Below are positions 22,065 to 23,267 of a stretch of 23,267 bases of DNA, piece by piece. The translations under genes and the position numbers were made by a program. The notes beneath the pieces are model-generated. The model was not told the DNA's origin. It did not search any database and worked only from the letters and a program-made list of their open reading frames with translations. The DNA comes from Vitrella brassicaformis (lineage: Eukaryota > Sar > Vitrellaceae), in NCBI GenBank assembly GCA_001179505.1, contig CDMY01000310.1, positions 1 through 23,267 on the forward strand, written 5' to 3'. Positions within the stretch are counted from its first letter, which is position 1. Every line of letters begins with the position of its first letter.

Positions 22065-22427
22065 CCGCTTGCGCGTCCTCAGCGACCACCGCTCCGACCT
22101 CAGCCCCCGGGGCGTTGTCGAGGGCACTGCCGCAGATGCCTTACGCTGTGCGGTTCCCCTTTGACAAGATCGTGGCCAACACCATGCGGCCAGGCGACAT
22201 CTTCAAACTGGACGGTGGGGTGGGTGACAGACAGAGAGGACGGTCTGCCCAGATGAGCATTCCATTCATCACGCGTGTTGTCTTGTGCGTGCCTCTGTGT
22301 GTGTGTGTGTGCAGACAAGTATTACGAGATCCGCAGCTATGAGCACCGGAACAAGGGCAGAGGGACGGCGTCGGCAAAGGCGCGCAGACACTCACACCGA
22401 CGGACAAACAGATGACCCACCAAGATG

Positions 22428-22462
<35 letters not shown>

Positions 22463-23012
22463 TGTGTGTGCAGTTCCAGGTGATCGAGCTGATGACACAG
22501 AAGCAGATCCCAGACATGAGCTTTGTCGTCGACAAGAAACTCGACAGTGAGCAGCGAGCGGTGCACACACGAGCCAGCCACCTTTAGTGCCATCTGCCAT
22601 CTGCCACGTGTGTCTGTGTGGTGTGTGTGTGTGTGGGGGGGGTGTCCTCCCTCCCTCCCCCCTGTGTGTGCTGCCTGCCCTGCTTGCGTCAGGGCCCGTT
22701 ATAGAGAAGTTGAATTGCACGGTCATGTACGTGGACGCCGACGGCAAACACCTGGTCGTGGCTGACGAAAACTATGATGAGGTCCACATACCAATTCAGC
22801 TGTGCGCCGGGGCAGAGAAGTACTGCGAAGGTCAGTGAGTGAGTGGCAGACAACTGGCTCTATCTCCTGGTGTGGTTCTCCACTTGTGTGTGTGTGTGTG
22901 TTGGTTGTATGCAGCGGGTACGCCAGTAGGTGTGCTCAAGTGTGAGGATGATTTTGTGAAGCTGCAGTTCCCTTCACAAGTGCTCTCGGCCGTCAGGAAA
23001 GGCGGCAAGTGA
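22022..23012 (+). CDS. EF-P-like translation factor, probably organellar
   Basis: Exons are 22022-22214, 22315-22379, 22474-22546, 22693-22830 and 22915-23012. All phases agree, giving 188 residues. EF-P relieves ribosomes stalled at proline runs. Residues ~40-110 match EF-P domain I (KOW-like): RPGDIFKLDDKYYEI, then the tip loop NKGRGTASAK and LMTQKQIP. Residues ~112-185 match the OB-fold domain II: IEKLNCTVMYVDADGKHLVV and GTPVGVLKCEDDFVKLQFP. The first 38 residues are rich in Arg, Ala, Ser and Thr with no acidic residue, which looks like a mitochondrial presequence. A start at 22136 (MPYAVRFPF) would lack it and give 150 residues. Oddities: Arg80 at the place of the modified Lys of EF-P, a GC donor at 22380, and no domain III before the stop. 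The stop overlaps a strong donor sequence, so more exons are possible. A plastid role is the alternative. Confidence 0.8.
22428..22470. repeat. CT then GT microsatellite at a splice acceptor
   Basis: A CT run (22428-22445) passes into a GT run (22445-22470) and ends directly in the CAG acceptor of EF-P-like exon 3. It probably serves as the pyrimidine-rich tract. Confidence 0.85.
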
Positions 23013-23267
23013 GTCACCCGCCCACTCACCACTCACTCAGGCAGGATCTGTCTCTGCTGATTCGTTCGATCAGCCGACGTGAGTGAGACTGTGAGAGTGC
23101 CAATGGCATATATATATGATGCATGTCCTCGTGTCCACTCCACATGAATGACCTATCCTATACCGCCCACACTAGCTAGCAAATCCATCCATCCATTCAT
23201 CGCCATCGATCAGTCCATCCACTGTGAGTGACCGCCTGCCCTCCATGCAATGCATCGCACGCACCCC
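23013..23267. other. Downstream flank, no gene seen
   Basis: The 255 bp after the EF-P-like stop hold short low-complexity motifs (cactcac and atccatcc repeats) and an AT run (atatatatat, 23109-23118) that could lie near the transcript end. No EF-P domain III coding sequence was visible here. Confidence 0.5.

Overview
The window is nuclear DNA from an intron-rich eukaryote. It is GC-rich, genes are split by many short GT-AG introns (69-111 bp in the main gene), and TG/CA and CAGA microsatellites fill most introns. The density, the intron style and a very large regulatory protein suggest an alveolate, most like a chromerid such as Vitrella. That placement is inference; no rRNA or organellar marker is present to settle it.

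Layout. (1) Positions 1-451, plus strand: the last exons of an unidentified gene, ending in a possible membrane segment and a short tail. (2) Positions 452-1101: a convergent intergenic stretch with no convincing gene. (3) Positions 1102-21797, minus strand: one giant gene of at least 29 exons. I joined the exons by hand; all 28 introns are GT-AG, every phase matches, and the product is 6,018 residues. It ends in a complete HECT ubiquitin-ligase domain, closest in motif to the large HERC family (HERC2 type), with its catalytic cysteine at residue 5974. Upstream lie an SPRY-like domain, a CUB-like domain, a ZZ-like zinc finger, two acidic Ser-rich segments and several poly-Gln runs. I saw no RCC1 repeats. 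(4) Positions 21798-22021: a short head-to-head spacer, probably a shared promoter, into which the giant gene may extend by one more exon. (5) Positions 22022-23012, plus strand: a five-exon gene for an elongation factor P-like protein with an N-terminus resembling a mitochondrial presequence. It has an Arg at the position of the modified Lys of EF-P, one apparent GC-AG intron, and no visible third domain. (6) Positions 23013-23267: no gene seen.

The giant ligase and the EF-P-like factor are divergent neighbours. I see no evidence that they share a pathway. The main result is the complete exon structure of the giant HECT protein; the open questions are its true start, its domain set, and the end of the EF-P-like gene.
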